A stretch of DNA of 64,000 bases from JAJZNI01 sp035624785 (GTDB lineage: Bacteria > Chloroflexota > Dormibacteria > Aeolococcales > Aeolococcaceae). Each line of letters opens with the position of its first letter. Positions within the stretch are counted from its first letter, which is position 1. Shown one piece after another: positions 33,227 to 40,993 of this stretch. Made by a program: the position numbers and the translations under genes. The DNA is taken from contig DASPQV010000048.1 of NCBI GenBank assembly GCA_035624785.1, forward strand, positions 62,001-126,000. The letters run 5' to 3'. The notes beneath the pieces were generated by a model that saw only the letters and a program-made list of their open reading frames with translations, searched no databases and was not told the origin of the DNA.

Positions 33227-34192
33227 ATGACTCGGGAGCTGGTCGCGCCGCAGCGGCGCGAGTCGTGGTGGCGACGGATGTCCCGCCGCATGGACCGCGC
33301 CTCGCTCAACTTCAGCGAGCAGGTTCGCGATGTCGTGCTGCTGCGCCGTGACCTCGACGACGACTTCTACGACGACCTGCTCCAGGTGCTGGTGGGTGCC
33401 GACTGCGGTCTGCCTGTCGCCGAACGCCTGGTGGATCAGCTGCGAGCCCGGGTGCGCCAGGAGCGGATGAATGACGCCGGCAAGGCCCTCGAGGCCCTCA
33501 AGTCGGAGATGCTGGCCACCTTGGAAGCGCGCGACCGCCGGCTGCAGCTCGACAGCGTCCCATCGGTGGTGATCTTCGTGGGGGTCAACGGAAGCGGCAA
33601 GACCACCACCATCGGCAAGCTCGCCCACCGGCTCCGGGCGGAGCAGAGGACGTCACTGGTGGCCGCGGCGGACACCTTCCGCGCCGCCGCCATCGACCAG
33701 ATGAGGATCTGGGCCGACCGCAGCGGCACCGAGGTGGTGGCGCACCAGCCCGGGGCGGACCCCGGCGCCGTGGTGTTCGACGCCGTACAGGCGGCGATCG
33801 CCCGCCGGGTCGACTGCGTACTGGTCGACACCGCCGGGCGCCTTCACACCAAGACCAACCTGATGGCGGAGATGATCAAGATCCGCAACGTGGCCCGGCG
33901 GGTGATCCCGGAGGCCCCTCACGAGACCCTCCTGGTCATCGAGGCGCCCACCGGCATGAACGCCATTGCCCAGGCTCGGGTCTTCCACGAGTCGCTGCAG
34001 CTCACCGGGATCGTGCTGACCAAGCTCGACGGCACCTCGCGAGGGGGCACGGTGCTCGCCATCGAGGATGACCTGGGCATCCCGGTGAAGCTGGTCGGGC
34101 TTGGGGAGGACATCGACGACCTCAACGTCTTCGATCCCCAGGCGTACCTGGACGCGCTCTTCGCCGGGGTGCTGGAGTCGCCGGCGACATAG
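33227..34192 (+). CDS. ftsY: Signal recognition particle receptor FtsY
   Basis: FtsY docks SRP-ribosome complexes at the membrane. The ~321-residue product is the NG core only, without a long acidic A domain. The N domain begins around WWRRMSRRMDRASLNFSEQV, whose basic amphipathic start may bind lipid. Walker A is GVNGSGKTTT near residue 119, with DTAGRLHT and TKLDGTSRGG later. The loop usually reading DATTGQNA is EAPTGMNA here, changing the Asp and Gln. The ATG at 33227 has GGGGCGG upstream; a GTG at 33191 overlapping the smc stop is an alternative. Confidence 0.94.
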   Translation: MTRELVAPQRRESWWRRMSRRMDRASLNFSEQVRDVVLLRRDLDDDFYDDLLQVLVGADCGLPVAERLVDQLRARVRQERMNDAGKALEALKSEMLATLEARDRRLQLDSVPSVVIFVGVNGSGKTTTIGKLAHRLRAEQRTSLVAAADTFRAAAIDQMRIWADRSGTEVVAHQPGADPGAVVFDAVQAAIARRVDCVLVDTAGRLHTKTNLMAEMIKIRNVARRVIPEAPHETLLVIEAPTGMNAIAQARVFHESLQLTGIVLTKLDGTSRGGTVLAIEDDLGIPVKLVGLGEDIDDLNVFDPQAYLDALFAGVLESPAT

Positions 34193-34287
34193 GGCGGCGC
34201 CATCCTCCCGGACCGCCGCAGCCTCCGGCTCGCTGAGCGCCAGACCGGAGCCCGCCGCGGCCACGGCGTTGCGGGTGGCTGATCCCG

Positions 34288-34293
34288 TAGACT
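34288..34293 (+). promoter_or_regulatory. Possible -10 box of ylxM
   Basis: TAGACT ends 9 nt before a TTG at 34303 and 15 nt before a second in-frame TTG at 34309; neither has a Shine-Dalgarno sequence. Confidence 0.35.
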
Positions 34294-34302
34294 GTCCAGG
34301 AC

Positions 34303-34686
34303 TTGACCTTGACAGCCAGCCCGGCCGGCCGGGCACCCGGACGCTCGTTGACCCGAAACGCTCAACTCCAGCGTCTGCTCGACGTCTATGGCCCCCTGCT
34401 GACCGATCACCAGCGCGAGGCCTGCCGCCTGCATCTCGACGAGGACTGGTCCTTCACCGAGCTGGCCGAGCATCTCGGCTGCAGCCGCAGCGGCGCCCAC
34501 GACCTGGTTCGCCGCGCCCTGGCTCAGCTCGAGCACCTCGAGGCGACCCTGGGCCACGCCGCCGAGCTGGCCCGGCGCGACGCGGTGGAGGCGGGGCTGC
34601 GGGCGCGCCTCGCAGCGCTGCGAGAAGAGCGAGGCGGCGATCACCGCGGCACCCCACCGCCACCCGACCGCGGAGGTGGCGCCTAG
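34303..34686 (+). CDS. YlxM/p13-like SRP-associated helix-turn-helix protein
   Basis: The ~127-residue product contains LLDVYGPLLTDHQREACRLH and SFTELAEHLGCSRSGAHDLVRRALAQLE across residues 25-75. This is the sigma-70 region 4-like helix-turn-helix of YlxM, which is nearly always next to ffh and stimulates SRP GTPase cycling. The tail is charged and Pro/Gly-rich, longer than in Firmicutes. Start codon TTG 34303 or 34309. The stop is 2 bp from the ffh start, so the two are co-transcribed. Confidence 0.85.
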   Translation: MTLTASPAGRAPGRSLTRNAQLQRLLDVYGPLLTDHQREACRLHLDEDWSFTELAEHLGCSRSGAHDLVRRALAQLEHLEATLGHAAELARRDAVEAGLRARLAALREERGGDHRGTPPPPDRGGGA

Positions 34687-34688
34687 CC

Positions 34689-36074
34689 GTGTTCGAGTCG
34701 CTCTCCGATCGCCTGAGCGGGATCTTCAAGTCCCTCTCCGGCCGCGGCCGGCTGACCAAGGAGGAGGTCGAGCTCGGGATGCGCGAGGTCCGCCTCGCTC
34801 TCCTCGAGGCCGACGTCAACTTCAAGGTGGCGCGCGCCTTCGTGGACCGGGTCAGGGAGCGCGCCTCCGGAGCCGAGGTCCTGGAATCCCTGACCCCGGG
34901 GCAGCAGATCGTCAAGATCGTCAACGAGGAGCTGGTGACCCTGCTCGGCGGCGAGCAGCGCCGGCTCCGCTACCAGTCGCAGCCGCCCACCGTGATCATG
35001 CTGATCGGCCTCCAGGGCAGCGGCAAGACGACGACCTGCGCCAAGCTGGCGCTGGCGACCCGCAAGGAGGGCCACCGTCCCCTCATGGTGGCCGCCGACA
35101 TCCAGCGACCGGCGGCGCCGCAGCAGCTGCAGCGGCTCGGCAAGGACAACCAGATCCCGGTCGCCATGCCCGACGGCAAGAGCAAGCCTCCCGATCTCTG
35201 CCGGCGCGGCCTGGAGGAGGCGAGGCGGCTCAACTGCGACGTCCTCATCCTCGATACCGCCGGACGGCTCCAGATCGACGCGGTGATGATCTCCGAGCTC
35301 AAGGAGATCCAGAAGCGCGTGCCGATCCATGACACGGTCCTGGTGGTGGACGCGATGGCCGGTCAGGAGGCGGTCAACGTGGCCCGCACATTCGACCAGG
35401 AGGTCGGAGTCGATGGGGTCATCCTGACCAAGCTCGACGGGGATGCCCGCGGTGGCGCGGCGCTCTCCATGAAGGAGGCGATGGGCAAGCCGATCCTCTA
35501 CACCGGGGTCGGCGAGAAGGTGTCCGAGCTGGAGCCCTTCCAGCCCGCGCGGATGGCCTCGCGGATCCTGGGGATGGGAGACATCCTCACCCTGGTCGAG
35601 CGGGCCCAGGCCCAGATGGACGAGAAGCAGGCGGAGGCAGCGGCCGAGAAGCTCCTCTCCGGGCGCTTCACCATGGACGACTGGCTGGAGCAGATGCGCC
35701 AGCTCCGCAACATGGGCCCGCTGGAGGGGATCCTCGGGATGCTCCCCGGGGGCCGCCAGATGATCAAGCAGGCGGGCTCCAACATGCCCAGCGAGAAGGA
35801 TCTCTCCCGCATGGAGGCGATCGTCCTCTCGATGACGTCCTATGAGCGGACCCACCCGGAGGTCCTGAAGAGCTCACGGCGTCGCCGCATCGCCATGGGC
35901 AGCGGCAGCACCATGGCCGACGTCAACCGGCTGCTCAAGGGGTTCGAGCAGATGCAGTCGCTGATGAAGGCACTGGGGGGCAAGGGGAGTGGCAAGGGGG
36001 TGCGCGGCCGGGCCCGCATGCTCCGCCAGCTTCGCGGCATGGACCCGTCACAGCTGGGCCTGCCGGTGCGCTGA
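34689..36074 (+). CDS. ffh: Signal recognition particle protein Ffh
   Basis: Ffh binds 4.5S RNA and signal peptides and works with FtsY. The 461-residue product starts at GTG 34689 (VFESLSDRLSGIFKSLSGRG), with GGAGGTG about ten bases upstream inside ylxM. The N domain is followed by the GTPase domain with GLQGSGKTTT near residue 105, DTAGR near 188 and TKLDGDARGG near 246. The methionine-rich M domain ends with the RNA-binding helix-turn-helix and a GGKGSGKG basic tail. No ffs RNA gene was found in the window. Confidence 0.96.
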   Translation: MFESLSDRLSGIFKSLSGRGRLTKEEVELGMREVRLALLEADVNFKVARAFVDRVRERASGAEVLESLTPGQQIVKIVNEELVTLLGGEQRRLRYQSQPPTVIMLIGLQGSGKTTTCAKLALATRKEGHRPLMVAADIQRPAAPQQLQRLGKDNQIPVAMPDGKSKPPDLCRRGLEEARRLNCDVLILDTAGRLQIDAVMISELKEIQKRVPIHDTVLVVDAMAGQEAVNVARTFDQEVGVDGVILTKLDGDARGGAALSMKEAMGKPILYTGVGEKVSELEPFQPARMASRILGMGDILTLVERAQAQMDEKQAEAAAEKLLSGRFTMDDWLEQMRQLRNMGPLEGILGMLPGGRQMIKQAGSNMPSEKDLSRMEAIVLSMTSYERTHPEVLKSSRRRRIAMGSGSTMADVNRLLKGFEQMQSLMKALGGKGSGKGVRGRARMLRQLRGMDPSQLGLPVR

Positions 36075-36165
36075 CCGCACTGCCGGCACCTGGGTTCCGC
36101 AGCCCCGGGAATGGCCGGCCGATCCAGAAGTCGAGCAATCAACGAGCACTCGTGAGGAGAAGGTT

Positions 36166-36639
36166 TTGGTCAAGATTCGCCTGAAGAGGATGGGGACCAC
36201 CAAGCGTCCCTTCTATCGCCTGGTGGTGGCCGACTCGCGCAGCCCCAGGGACGGCCGGTTCATCGAGTCCCTCGGTTACTACGATCCGCTGCCCCGGCCC
36301 GCCAAGGTAAGCATCGACGCGGAGCGCGTCCGGGAGTGGCTGCGCCGGGGCGCCCGCCCCACCGACAGCGCTCGCGATCTGCTGGTCGCCGAGGGCATCC
36401 TGGACGGGGATGGCCGGCGCCGGGCCGCCGCCGCGGCGGCGGTGCCGGAGCTGGAAGACGGCGCCGCTGAGGTCGCCGAGGCCGCGCCCGCTGCCGGTGC
36501 CGAGCCGTCGACCACCGAGCCCATGACCGATGCCGTGGCGCCGCCGCCGGCCGGTGAGGCGGGCGTCGCGGAGGGGGGCTCGGAGGAGACTGCGGAGGCT
36601 GCCGATCTGGCGGCCGGCGTGGCGGAGGACGAGCCGTGA
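36166..36639 (+). CDS. rpsP: 30S ribosomal protein S16 with acidic C-terminal extension
   Basis: The product starts MVKIRLKRMGTTKRPFYRLV, the S16 N-terminus, at a TTG codon (36166) with AGGAG six bases upstream; no ATG or GTG fits. Residues 1-~85 are the S16 core (DSRSPRDGRFIESLGYYDP). The remaining ~70 residues are an Ala/Glu/Pro-rich acidic tail, making 157 in all versus 80-100 usually. The stop overlaps khpA as GTGA. It heads the conserved rpsP-khpA-rimM-trmD-rplS operon. Confidence 0.95.
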   Translation: MVKIRLKRMGTTKRPFYRLVVADSRSPRDGRFIESLGYYDPLPRPAKVSIDAERVREWLRRGARPTDSARDLLVAEGILDGDGRRRAAAAAAVPELEDGAAEVAEAAPAAGAEPSTTEPMTDAVAPPPAGEAGVAEGGSEETAEAADLAAGVAEDEP

Positions 36640-36881
36640 CCGACTTCGCCGAGCTGACCCGCTTCATCGTGCGCGGGATGGTCAGCGACCCCGACGCCGT
36701 CTCGGTCCAGACCGTCCCCAGGGGGCGGACCACCATCATCGAGGTGGAGGTCGGCGAGGCCGACAAGGGCAAGCTGATCGGCAAGAGCGGGCGGAACATC
36801 GACGCGGTGCGGGCGGTGGTCAGGGCCGCCGGGCTGCGCGACCACCAGCGGATCCAGGTCGAGCTGGCCGGGCGTCGCTGA
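36636..36881 (+). CDS. khpA: KH-domain RNA-binding protein KhpA
   Basis: KhpA binds RNA through a KH domain and, in Gram-positive bacteria, works with KhpB in division and envelope control. The 81-residue product has the KH core with GKLIGKSGRNIDAVRAVV, the GxxG loop being GKSG. It starts at GTG overlapping the rpsP stop and sits in its usual place between S16 and RimM. Confidence 0.93.
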   Translation: MTDFAELTRFIVRGMVSDPDAVSVQTVPRGRTTIIEVEVGEADKGKLIGKSGRNIDAVRAVVRAAGLRDHQRIQVELAGRR

Positions 36882-36899
36882 GATCTCGGGCTTCAGCCG

Positions 36900-37430
36900 G
36901 TGACCATGGATGGCGAACCACCCCCCGCGCTGATCCGCGCCGCCCAGGTGCGGAGGCCGCATGGCGTTCACGGGGAGGTAAGGGTCGAGCCCCTGGGCGG
37001 CGACGCCCGGCGTTTCCGGCGAGGGCTGCGGCTCACCGTCGAGGGCAGCGACCGGGTGCTCCGCGTCCGCAGCGCGCGGGGCCTCGGCGACGGGGACGTC
37101 CTCCTCGGCTTCATCGGGATCGACACGCCCGAGGCCGCCGCGCCCCTGCGCGGCGCCTATCTGAGCGTGCCCCGCGACCGGACCCGGCCGCTGGCCCGGG
37201 GGGAGTGGTTCGTCTGGCAGCTGGTGGGTCTGGTCGCCGTCGACCCGGAGGGTCGCGAGCTGGGCCGGGTGGAGGACGTCGAGAGCGGGGTCGCCAACGA
37301 CGTCCTGGTGCTCTCCACCCCGGACGGCGAGCGCCGCCTCCCGATGGTGTCGGCCTTCGTGACCGCGGTCGAGCCCGAAGCCGGCCGGATCGTCGTCACC
37401 CCCTGGGAGGAGGAGCCGGATGAGGTTTGA
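36900..37430 (+). CDS. rimM: 16S rRNA processing protein RimM
   Basis: RimM assists maturation of the 30S head and binds S19. The 176-residue product has the N-terminal RimM domain (AAQVRRPHGVHGEVRVEPL) and the C-terminal PRC-barrel (GVANDVLVLSTPDGERRLPM, ending VVTPWEE). GTG 36900 or ATG 36906 could be the start. It overlaps trmD by 11 bp, with GGAGGAGGAG just before the trmD ATG. Confidence 0.93.
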   Translation: MTMDGEPPPALIRAAQVRRPHGVHGEVRVEPLGGDARRFRRGLRLTVEGSDRVLRVRSARGLGDGDVLLGFIGIDTPEAAAPLRGAYLSVPRDRTRPLARGEWFVWQLVGLVAVDPEGRELGRVEDVESGVANDVLVLSTPDGERRLPMVSAFVTAVEPEAGRIVVTPWEEEPDEV

Positions 37431-38127
37431 CGTCCTCACCATCTTTCCCGACGCCTTCCCCGGGCCGCTCGGTGTGGGGGTGGTGGGCAGAGCGCTGGAG
37501 CGCGGGTCCCTGGAGCTGAGGATCCACGACCTGCGCGACTTCACCGCGGACCGTCATCGCCAGGTCGACGACGTCGCCTTCGGGGGGCGACCGGGCATGG
37601 TCCTCAAGCCGGAGCCGCTGCTCCAGGCGGTCCGCCGGCTCCGCGCTCAGGTGCCCGGCATCCGCGCCATCCTGCTGTCCCCCCAGGGGAGGAGATTCGA
37701 TCAGGAGGTGGCGCGGGAGCTGGCTGCAGAGCCCGCTCTCCTGCTCGTCTGCGGCAGATATCAGGGGGTGGACGAGCGGGCCCGCGTCGAGATCGGCGAG
37801 GAGCTCAGCATCGGAGACTACGTGCTGAGCGGCGGGGAGATCGCGGCCATGGCCGTCGTCGACGCGGTGGCGCGTCTGGTGCCCGGGGTTGTGGGCTCGC
37901 CCGGGTCGCTGGAAGCGGAGAGCTTCTCCGCGGGGGCAGGCGGTGGCCTCGAGGCTCCGCTCTACACCCGGCCCGCCGATTTCGAGGGGCAGTCGGTCCC
38001 CGAGGTGCTCCGCAGCGGCCACCACGCCGCCATCACCGAGTGGCGGCGGCGAGAAGGCGAGGCGGCGACCCGCCGCAGACGTCCTGATCTGCTAGGGTCC
38101 GGTGACGAGCCCGGAGGTCCCCAGTGA
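37420..38127 (+). CDS. trmD: tRNA (guanine37-N1)-methyltransferase
   Basis: TrmD makes m1G37 in tRNAs, preventing frameshifts. The 235-residue SPOUT protein has MRFDVLTIFPDAF at the start, DDVAFGGRPGMVLKPEP, and the knot loop GRYQGVDERARVEIGEELSIGDYVLSGGE, quoted here as one continuous landmark across residues ~115-143. Length is normal. It is embedded by overlaps with rimM upstream and rplS downstream. Confidence 0.96.
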   Translation: MRFDVLTIFPDAFPGPLGVGVVGRALERGSLELRIHDLRDFTADRHRQVDDVAFGGRPGMVLKPEPLLQAVRRLRAQVPGIRAILLSPQGRRFDQEVARELAAEPALLLVCGRYQGVDERARVEIGEELSIGDYVLSGGEIAAMAVVDAVARLVPGVVGSPGSLEAESFSAGAGGGLEAPLYTRPADFEGQSVPEVLRSGHHAAITEWRRREGEAATRRRRPDLLGSGDEPGGPQ

Positions 38128-38615
38128 ACGTCGTCGAGCTCCTGCAGCGGGAGCAGGAGAAGCCCGAGGTCCCGCTGCTCCGCAGCGGTGACACGGTGCG
38201 CGTCCACGTCAAGGTGGTCGAGGGTACCCGCGAGCGGATCCAGGTTTTCGAGGGCACCGTCATCGCCCTCCACGGCAAGACCGGGATCGGCGCCAGCTTC
38301 ACGGTGCGCCGGATCGCGTCGCATGGGGTCGGGGTAGAGCGGAGCTTCCTGCTCCACTCCCCGCGGATCGACCGGATCGAGGTGCTCCGCCACGGCGACG
38401 TTCGCCGGGCCAAGCTCTTCTATCTTCGGGAGAAGGTGGGCAAGCGGGCTCGGGTCCGCGAGCGCCGGCAACCCCTCGGCGGCGAGGCGGAGGTCCGCCG
38501 CTCGGCCACGCTCGAGCTGGCCGAGCAGGACGGCGAACCGGCGGCCGAGGAGCCAGGCGAGGGAGAGGCGGAGACCGAGGGCGAGGCTGAGGAGCTGGAG
38601 CCCGAGAACGTCTGA
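38124..38615 (+). CDS. rplS: 50S ribosomal protein L19 with acidic C-terminal extension
   Basis: L19 sits at the 30S-50S interface. The 163-residue product has the L19 core (residues 1-113: RSGDTVRVHVKVVEGTRERI, then FTVRRIASHGVGVERSF). A ~50-residue Glu/Ala-rich tail (ATLELAEQDGEPAAEEPGEG and onward) is absent from typical L19 of ~115 residues. The GTG start overlaps the trmD stop (GTGA) and has GGAGG seven bases upstream. Confidence 0.95.
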   Translation: MNVVELLQREQEKPEVPLLRSGDTVRVHVKVVEGTRERIQVFEGTVIALHGKTGIGASFTVRRIASHGVGVERSFLLHSPRIDRIEVLRHGDVRRAKLFYLREKVGKRARVRERRQPLGGEAEVRRSATLELAEQDGEPAAEEPGEGEAETEGEAEELEPENV

Positions 38616-38661
38616 GCGCGCAGGGGCAGAGGGGGGATCGTCCACCGACCGGCGGCGGGAG

Positions 38662-39009
38662 GTGGGTGCGGCGGGCGAGGCGGCGGCCCTGGCCCGCCTC
38701 GAGGCGAGCGGTCTGAAGGTGGTCGCCCGCGATTGGCGCTGCCGTCTGGGGCAGCTGGACCTGGTCTGCGAGGACCGCGGCGTGCTGGTCGCCGTCGAGG
38801 TCAAGGCCCGCCGCGGCGACGCCTTCGGGCTCCCTCAGGAGGCTGTCGACCATCGCAAGCGAGCCAAGCTGAGGGCGCTCCTCGAGGCCTTCCGGCTTTC
38901 CACCGGAAGACCGGCGCAGGCGTGCCGCATCGACGTTGTGGCGGTGCGCCTCGACCAGCGCCTCCGGCCAGTCAGCTGCGAGCACATCCAGGACGCCGTG
39001 GAGGGCTGA
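38662..39009 (+). CDS. YraN/UPF0102 family nuclease-like protein
   Basis: The 115-residue product fits UPF0102, a predicted restriction-endonuclease-like fold: E and D residues in LGQLDLVCEDRGVLVAVEVKAR form the D-x(n)-E-x-K nuclease motif. Its function is unproven; the family is often next to ribosomal or DNA-processing genes, here before comM and dprA. The GTG start may be slightly late, since upstream in-frame residues (TDRRRE) resemble the usual N-terminus, but no start codon precedes them. Confidence 0.88.
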   Translation: MGAAGEAAALARLEASGLKVVARDWRCRLGQLDLVCEDRGVLVAVEVKARRGDAFGLPQEAVDHRKRAKLRALLEAFRLSTGRPAQACRIDVVAVRLDQRLRPVSCEHIQDAVEG

Positions 39010-39043
39010 CCCCGGCCTCCCGATGCCCGGAGGACCCCGTGGA

Positions 39044-39049
39044 TATGAT
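39044..39049 (+). promoter_or_regulatory. -10 box of the lipoprotein gene
   Basis: TATGAT ends 9 nt before a TTG at 39059 that begins a clean lipoprotein signal peptide. It supports a leaderless TTG start. Confidence 0.45.
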
Positions 39050-39058
39050 GCCGGCAAG

Positions 39059-39781
39059 TTGAGGCAGTGGCTGGTCTTCATGGCTCTCCCGGCGGTCGCG
39101 GGACTGCTTCTGGCGGCGTGCTCGGGCTCCCCGTCGGGGCCGTCCGGGTCGCTGGGGAGGCCGTCCGGGTCACCGGCTCCCCCCGCGCAAACAGCCACGG
39201 CGAGCTCGGCGGCCGCTGAAGCGACCCCCTCGGGCACGGCAACCCCCGGGGCCACCTCCCCGGGCTCGCCAGGGGGCAGCACCGGACCGGGCGGCTGCGC
39301 CATCCCGCCCGCCTCGCAACCGCCCACCGGCCTCACCTTCGACGCCTGCTACCGGATGAGCGGAGAGGTCAGCGGGGAGGGTGGCTTCGTCGACGACGAG
39401 CAGGGCGGTGCGGCTCCCGGCTGCGCCGCCTGGGCCCAGGTGGGCAGCCTGCCCGCTGGCCTGACGAGTCCCGTCCTGTTCCTCCCCGACCCCGGAGACG
39501 GCCAGGCCACCGTGGACGGGCAGCCGATCGGCTTCTACCTGGAGATCGCCGGCTATCACGGGCCGGGGAGCTACGGCCTCACCGGGGTGGCGGAGAGCGC
39601 CACCTACGGCGACACCCTCAGCTGGTCGACCAACGCGGACAAGGCGGCGACCTTCTCGGCCCAGATCAACCCCGATGGGTCGGGTTCGGTCACCGTGAGC
39701 AGCCTGCGCAACGACAGCTCCGACGGACACACCGAGGCGGTGAGCGAGTCCTGGACCTGCACCTTCGCGGCCAGCTCCTGA
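39059..39781 (+). CDS. Uncharacterised lipoprotein
   Basis: The ~240-residue product starts (TTG) MRQWLVFMALPAVAGLLLAAC, a lipoprotein signal peptide with lipobox LAAC. A Ser/Pro/Gly/Thr linker of ~65 residues follows, then a ~150-residue domain beginning FDACYRMSGEVSGEG with alternating strands (SYGLTGVAESATYGD, SGSVTVSSLRNDSSD). One Cys near the end (WTCTFAAS) could pair with one in the domain. It is anchored to the outer face of the membrane. No family is recognised. An ATG at 39023 is an alternative start. Confidence 0.75.
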   Translation: MRQWLVFMALPAVAGLLLAACSGSPSGPSGSLGRPSGSPAPPAQTATASSAAAEATPSGTATPGATSPGSPGGSTGPGGCAIPPASQPPTGLTFDACYRMSGEVSGEGGFVDDEQGGAAPGCAAWAQVGSLPAGLTSPVLFLPDPGDGQATVDGQPIGFYLEIAGYHGPGSYGLTGVAESATYGDTLSWSTNADKAATFSAQINPDGSGSVTVSSLRNDSSDGHTEAVSESWTCTFAASS

Positions 39782-39815
39782 GCTGAGGCGTGGGGAGCTG
39801 CCTGTGCCTTCTCAA

Positions 39816-39853
39816 CCCCCTTTTGGGCCATAATTGACAATAACTTAAGGGGG
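39816..39853. repeat. AT-containing inverted repeat after the lipoprotein gene
   Basis: CCCCCTT (39816-39822) and AAGGGGG (39847-39853) are exact reverse complements. The 24-base loop is the only AT-rich patch nearby, containing TAATTGACAATAA. It lies 35 bp past the lipoprotein stop and may act as a bidirectional terminator with the convergent gene at 40004-40675. Confidence 0.5.
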
Positions 39854-39885
39854 CTGAACCGGACCTGGCGGGTTGGCCGGCGGTC

Positions 39886-40001
39886 CGGTGAACTTGGCCT
39901 TCGGCTGAGCCTGATCGGCCGGTGAGCTTGCCGCGGGGGCCTGACTGATGGCCCGGTGAGCTTGCCGCCGGGGACTGACTGAAGGCTTGGTGAGCCCGGC
40001 C
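39886..40001. repeat. 34-bp degenerate tandem repeat, about 3.4 units
   Basis: Units start at 39886, 39920, 39954 and a partial one at 39988, all at exactly 34-bp spacing and beginning (C/T)GGTGA(A/G)C. Units 2 and 3 are the most alike (CGGTGAGCTTGCCGC then CTGACTGA). The array ends at the stop of the minus-strand gene and fills the gap between convergent genes. Confidence 0.75.
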
Positions 40002-40003
40002 TA

Positions 40004-40675
40004 TCAGGCGATCGCGGCCGGGCCGCTCCGATCCTGGATCTCCCAGGCGTGGTCGAGCACATGCCAGCCGATGCGGCGAGCCGCATAGCGGGGAGGCCAG
40101 AGCTTGCCGTTTCCGGCCGCCTGCCCGGCGGCGGCCTGGATAGCCTGCGAGATCGCGTCACGCTGGGCTTGGCGTGCATCTATGTCGTCCAGCGCCGGGT
40201 GCGGTAGCCGAAGGCCGAGCTTGCGGGCGTAGGCATCGGCCTCCGCGCCGAGCACATGCTCGAGGATGGCGTCGCGATCTCGCCCCCCGCCTCGCGGACC
40301 CTTGCGGAGCGTCGCAGGCGCGCTCGAGGTCACTCGATCGAGGAGTTCCCAGCACGCCCGCAGGAGGCGGGTCATCTGCTCCGCCTCTGCCGCGGTCAGC
40401 GGCTCACGCTCCAAGCCGGCGATTGCCCCGGGGGTCCCGAAGCTGGTGGTGACGGAGCCCGGCAGGCGTTCGACGACCTCGATCTGCGTGGGATCGGGAA
40501 GCTGGAGCTCCGCGGCGCGGGCCACCGGGGCGTATCGGGGCGCATACGACCGCAGGGTCTCCAGCGCCTGCTCCTCACCGCCGGCGGAACGGCACCACCC
40601 TGGCCAGTCGATGGCTGAGGCGAAAGTCCGCCGCTCCCCGAGCTCCAGACACACGCGGATTCCCGAGCCGGCCAC
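40004..40675 (-). CDS. Conserved hypothetical protein, possibly DinB-like
   Basis: From the GTG at 40673-40675 the product is 223 residues: VAGSGIRVCLELGERRTFAS, then AIDWPGWCRSAGGEEQALETL. A long helical second half carries DRDAILEHVLGAEADAYARK and a terminal RRIGWHVLDHAWEIQDR. The N-terminal part resembles HicB-like or antitoxin-type beta-strands (ASAIDWPGW) found in conserved actinobacterial hypotheticals. The helical part with paired His residues resembles DinB/mycothiol-transferase bundles. The function is unknown. The start is set by TACGGT 6 nt upstream. Confidence 0.7.
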   Translation of the reverse strand: MAGSGIRVCLELGERRTFASAIDWPGWCRSAGGEEQALETLRSYAPRYAPVARAAELQLPDPTQIEVVERLPGSVTTSFGTPGAIAGLEREPLTAAEAEQMTRLLRACWELLDRVTSSAPATLRKGPRGGGRDRDAILEHVLGAEADAYARKLGLRLPHPALDDIDARQAQRDAISQAIQAAAGQAAGNGKLWPPRYAARRIGWHVLDHAWEIQDRSGPAAIA

Positions 40676-40681
40676 GGCCCT

Positions 40682-40687
40682 ACCGTA
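40682..40687 (-). promoter_or_regulatory. -10 box of the minus-strand hypothetical (leaderless)
   Basis: On the minus strand TACGGT ends 6 nt before the GTG at 40675, with no Shine-Dalgarno sequence. Confidence 0.4.
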
Positions 40688-40980
40688 GCGTCCTGGACCC
40701 TGGAGGTGATGCCGGCGAAGCCGTCGAACTCTCTCTCGTGCCCAATGCCGAGCGGTACCGGGGAGAATGACATCCGGACTGTGATCAGCAGCCCAGCAGC
40801 AGGTCCTCGCTGGCGGCGACCTGGTCGGCGTGATCGGCACCCGCTTCGAGCCCGGCCAGCGGCCGCCGCCACCCGCGAGTAAGTGGATGGCCCGTTGTCG
40901 TGAGGCGGCGGGGTGGGCTGTCGGGCCTGGCGACGGCCCCGAGGCCCGGGGCAGCTCGACCCGAGGCGTAATGGGGAAGG
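40688..40980. other. Divergent intergenic region before comM
   Basis: About 290 bases separate the leaderless promoters of the hypothetical gene (minus) and comM (plus). Open frames reach into it from both sides but lie upstream of the supported promoters, and I see no further gene or strong repeat. Confidence 0.45.
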
Positions 40981-40986
40981 TATACT
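40981..40986 (+). promoter_or_regulatory. -10 box of comM (leaderless)
   Basis: TATACT ends 7 nt before the ATG at 40994, which also starts the conserved ComM N-terminus. Confidence 0.65.
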
Positions 40987-40993
40987 GCCAAGT

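Noticed and set aside
30751..33309. Very long minus-strand open frame opposite smc (also 50109-52295 opposite lhr and 55823-57811 opposite hslU)
   Set aside because: These are shadows of GC-rich coding on the other strand: low-complexity composition, no motifs, no promoters; the sense genes are certain.
39834..39839. TTGACA as a promoter -35
   Set aside because: It lies in the loop of an inverted repeat between convergent genes, with no -10 at 16-18 bp and no gene downstream on that strand.
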